The notes beneath the pieces are model-generated. The model was given only the letters and a program-made list of their open reading frames with translations. It did not search any database and had not been told where the DNA came from. A stretch of 7,579 nt of DNA, taken from NCBI GenBank assembly GCA_003647755.1, contig QMNL01000066.1, positions 1 through 7,579 on the forward strand, given 5' to 3'. The DNA is from Candidatus Coatesiibacteriota bacterium (GTDB taxonomy: Bacteria; B130-G9). The position numbers were made by a program, and so were the translations under genes. This document shows positions 5,600 to 7,579 of this stretch, piece after piece. The stretch's first letter is position 1, and every line of letters begins with the position of its first letter.

Positions 5600-7579
5600 A
5601 TGTTAAGACCTCTTGTTGTGCTGATGACCATTGGTGTTTTGAGCTTTATGTTTCTTGTCGTCAACCCATCCTTGGCGGCCTTGGGAGACATCGGATATCA
5701 GTTCGCAGCCCCGGATGAGCTGAATCCCCGTGGCCTTGCCGTAGATGATTCTGGTCTTCTGTATTCCTCGGGAGTGGTTGTACTGGGCGATATCGTCTCG
5801 CCCATGCTCTTTGTCATTGACACAATCGGTGGCACGACCCGCGGCTCGTTCATAATCGACTACGTGGAGAACACCATTGATGAAGTGCAGCCCCGGGGCT
5901 GTGCGTGGGTCGCCGGCGATGTTTGGATCGTTGATTCGGGGTCTGTGCCGAGGCTGCTGTGTATAGACCCGTCGGATGGGAGCCTTGTCTCGTCGTTTCA
6001 TGTTGATGGCAGGATGATCGGCCTGGCCTATGACGGAGAGAATCTTGTCTGTCTCAAATCAAGATCGGGCGGCGGAACACTCATTTGGTATGGTCTTGAT
6101 GGGACAGAGCGTTCAAGGGCAGATCTGCCATCGGTAGTGGGTCAAACTGAACTGGTTCAGGGCTTCGGGTTGGCCGCGGATGGCAAGGACCTCTTTGTTT
6201 CGGCGACATGTGGTCGGAGCGATAGCATAGTTTTCATTCGCAAGAGCGACGGGTCGATCGATCCCGGCTTCGTGGTGCCCGGCTCTGATCTCTACGAGCT
6301 GGCGTTTGACGGCCTTTACCTCTGGGCATTGGATTACCAAACGAAGATGTTGCTGCGCATCGACGTTGGTCGGGCTGGCGAGAGCGGAACGGTCGCGGTT
6401 CAGATTACTAACGGTTCTGAGAACGCCGAGGGTTGCACGCTGCCAAATGCGACCGTAACCATAACCGACTCAGCGGGCGTCAAGACCTCGCTTGAGAGCG
6501 ACCATCTGGGCCGTGTCTGTTTTAGGACCGTCTCGGCTGGCGACAACGTTGGCCTCGCGGTGACCAAGCCGGGCTATGTCGGCCACACGTTCAGCCCCTT
6601 CGCAGTCTCGGTCGGGAGCATGAATGTTTTCGAGTGCTCTCTCGTCCCTGAGGATGATATGATTATGCCCTGTGATAGCAGCTTTGATGAGCAATGGGCA
6701 CTTTTTGACCCGACGCGCGCTGCTGATGTCAATGCTCCTGCCGCGTGGCGCATCGAACGCGGCGACAGCTCCTCGGTCATCGTCGCAATAGTGAGCACGG
6801 GCATTGACCTGAATCATCCTGACCTCAGGGACAGCCTCTGGATCAACCCCGGTGAGACCGACGCCGACGGGATCGATAACGACCATAATGGCTACGTGGA
6901 TGACGTGTTTGGTTGGTCGTTCACGAAGGACGGCAAGGGAGGCAGCGGCGTGTTCGACGAGGATGGCCTGGGCACGGCCGTGGCCGGAATAGTGGCCGCC
7001 AGCGCCAACAACAGTGCATCACTATTCACAGACCAAGAAGGCAGCCCATTCAACGTAGCGGGCCTTTCCTGGGGCGCCTCGATCATGGCGCTTAAGTTCG
7101 ATGGCTCCAGACAAGCGATGTGGGAGGCGGTTCGGTATGCGGTGGACATGGGCGCTAAGGTCGTGTTGATTCCCGTCGGATTTGACGCCAAGTCTGCACA
7201 GATTGAGGACGCCGTCAACTACGCGGCCACTCATGATGTTGTGGTGGTTTCTGGGACGGGCGATTCGGGTGGCGTGTCCGGGTATCCGGCGAGTTTTGAC
7301 GGCGTTTTGGCTGTTGGAGCGACTGACAGGAGCGGCCAGCTTGCACCTTACTCGAATATGGGAGACAGCGAGCAGGGCAGAAAGGTTGACGTTGTGGCCC
7401 CCGGCGGTGCGGGCGGCCCTGGGGATGAGGATGGCATTCTCACAACGCTTCCAACCTACGAGTGCGCGTTATCGGCGGACGGTTATGCCCTGGGTTATGA
7501 CTATTTACACGGAACCGCCTGTGCTGCGGCGTTTGCGGCCGGCGCCTGCGCGCTGTTGCGGTCGCATTTCCCCGATGAG
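5600..7579 (+). CDS. Secreted beta-propeller / subtilisin-like pseudoprotease, 3' end missing
   Basis: 660 codons are open to the window edge with no stop. Residues 1-26 are a signal peptide (probable cut after A26). Residues about 35-258 hold five propeller blades, each marked by a GLAxDG-type strand (45, 100, 141, 190, 233). Residues about 264-350 form an Ig-like CarboxypepD_reg-type domain. From about 360 onward comes a peptidase S8 (subtilase) domain: EQWAL (364-368), VSTGIDLNHPDL (398-409), an Asp/Asn-rich DGIDNDHNGYVDD (423-435), GLGTAVAG (456-463), the SGYPASF/VLAVGA segment, and GTACAAAFAAG (638-648). Fold motifs are clear, but the catalytic positions are replaced: Asp by Ser399, His by Leu457, Ser by Ala640, and the oxyanion Asn by Asp555. 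Pro525 replaces the Ser of the substrate-binding SLG motif. It is predicted to be non-proteolytic, exported, and a binding or scaffold protein; the last point is inference. Repeats or a sorting domain may follow beyond the edge. Confidence 0.9.
   Translation, partial: MLRPLVVLMTIGVLSFMFLVVNPSLAALGDIGYQFAAPDELNPRGLAVDDSGLLYSSGVVVLGDIVSPMLFVIDTIGGTTRGSFIIDYVENTIDEVQPRGCAWVAGDVWIVDSGSVPRLLCIDPSDGSLVSSFHVDGRMIGLAYDGENLVCLKSRSGGGTLIWYGLDGTERSRADLPSVVGQTELVQGFGLAADGKDLFVSATCGRSDSIVFIRKSDGSIDPGFVVPGSDLYELAFDGLYLWALDYQTKMLLRIDVGRAGESGTVAVQITNGSENAEGCTLPNATVTITDSAGVKTSLESDHLGRVCFRTVSAGDNVGLAVTKPGYVGHTFSPFAVSVGSMNVFECSLVPEDDMIMPCDSSFDEQWALFDPTRAADVNAPAAWRIERGDSSSVIVAIVSTGIDLNHPDLRDSLWINPGETDADGIDNDHNGYVDDVFGWSFTKDGKGGSGVFDEDGLGTAVAGIVAASANNSASLFTDQEGSPFNVAGLSWGASIMALKFDGSRQAMWEAVRYAVDMGAKVVLIPVGFDAKSAQIEDAVNYAATHDVVVVSGTGDSGGVSGYPASFDGVLAVGATDRSGQLAPYSNMGDSEQGRKVDVVAPGGAGGPGDEDGILTTLPTYECALSADGYALGYDYLHGTACAAAFAAGACALLRSHFPDE

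Noticed and set aside
6470..6886. 138-codon open frame antisense to the secreted protein
   Set aside because: Overlaps the clearly coding subtilase-like region; an artefact of high-GC third positions on the opposite strand.

Overview
The window looks like a piece of an uncultivated, probably Gram-negative bacterial genome of moderate to high G+C. The reasons are a truncated GT-C-type membrane glycosyltransferase, an anaerobe-style Fe-S oxidoreductase, a B12-type radical SAM protein, and a large secreted propeller/subtilase-like protein, a combination common in environmental candidate phyla. This is inference; no rRNA, tRNA or taxonomic marker is present, so the phylum cannot be fixed.

Layout, left to right. 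(1) 1-1419 (+): polytopic membrane protein resembling the C-terminal two thirds of a GT-C/ArnT/PMT-type glycosyltransferase, very likely cut at its N-terminus by the window edge. (2) 1420-2024: 605 bp between convergent genes with no convincing gene. It holds a GC-rich hairpin, two 16-bp operator-like dyads exactly 32 bp apart, and a long stem containing GGGGTCAGGTCT. (3) 2025-3407 (-): GlcF/HdrD-like Fe-S protein with two 4Fe-4S motifs and two cysteine-rich CCG domains, without its usual flavoprotein partner nearby. (4) 3408-3986: gene-poor region between divergent genes. It holds a cluster of hairpins, a 19-bp direct repeat, and a pair of inverted double-hairpin REP-like units that share an invariant GCTTGA loop with covarying stems. 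(5) 3987-5420 (+): B12-binding-type radical SAM protein whose cobalamin domain has lost its hallmark residues. (6) 5600 to the window end (+): secreted protein with signal peptide, beta-propeller, Ig-like CarboxypepD_reg-type domain and subtilisin-like domain, running off the right edge.

The most striking observation is in (6). The S8 subtilase fold motifs are clearly preserved, but every catalytic position has been replaced: Asp to Ser399, His to Leu457, Ser to Ala640, and the oxyanion Asn to Asp555. The Asp and His changes need more than one base change each and the reading frame is intact for 660 codons, so this looks like a maintained pseudoprotease rather than an error or a decaying gene. 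Its role is probably binding or scaffolding outside the cytoplasm, which is inference.

No operon is evident. The genes are separated by long intergenic spaces and appear to be individually transcribed. The radical SAM gene and the pseudo-subtilase share a strand but are 179 bp apart with hairpins between them.
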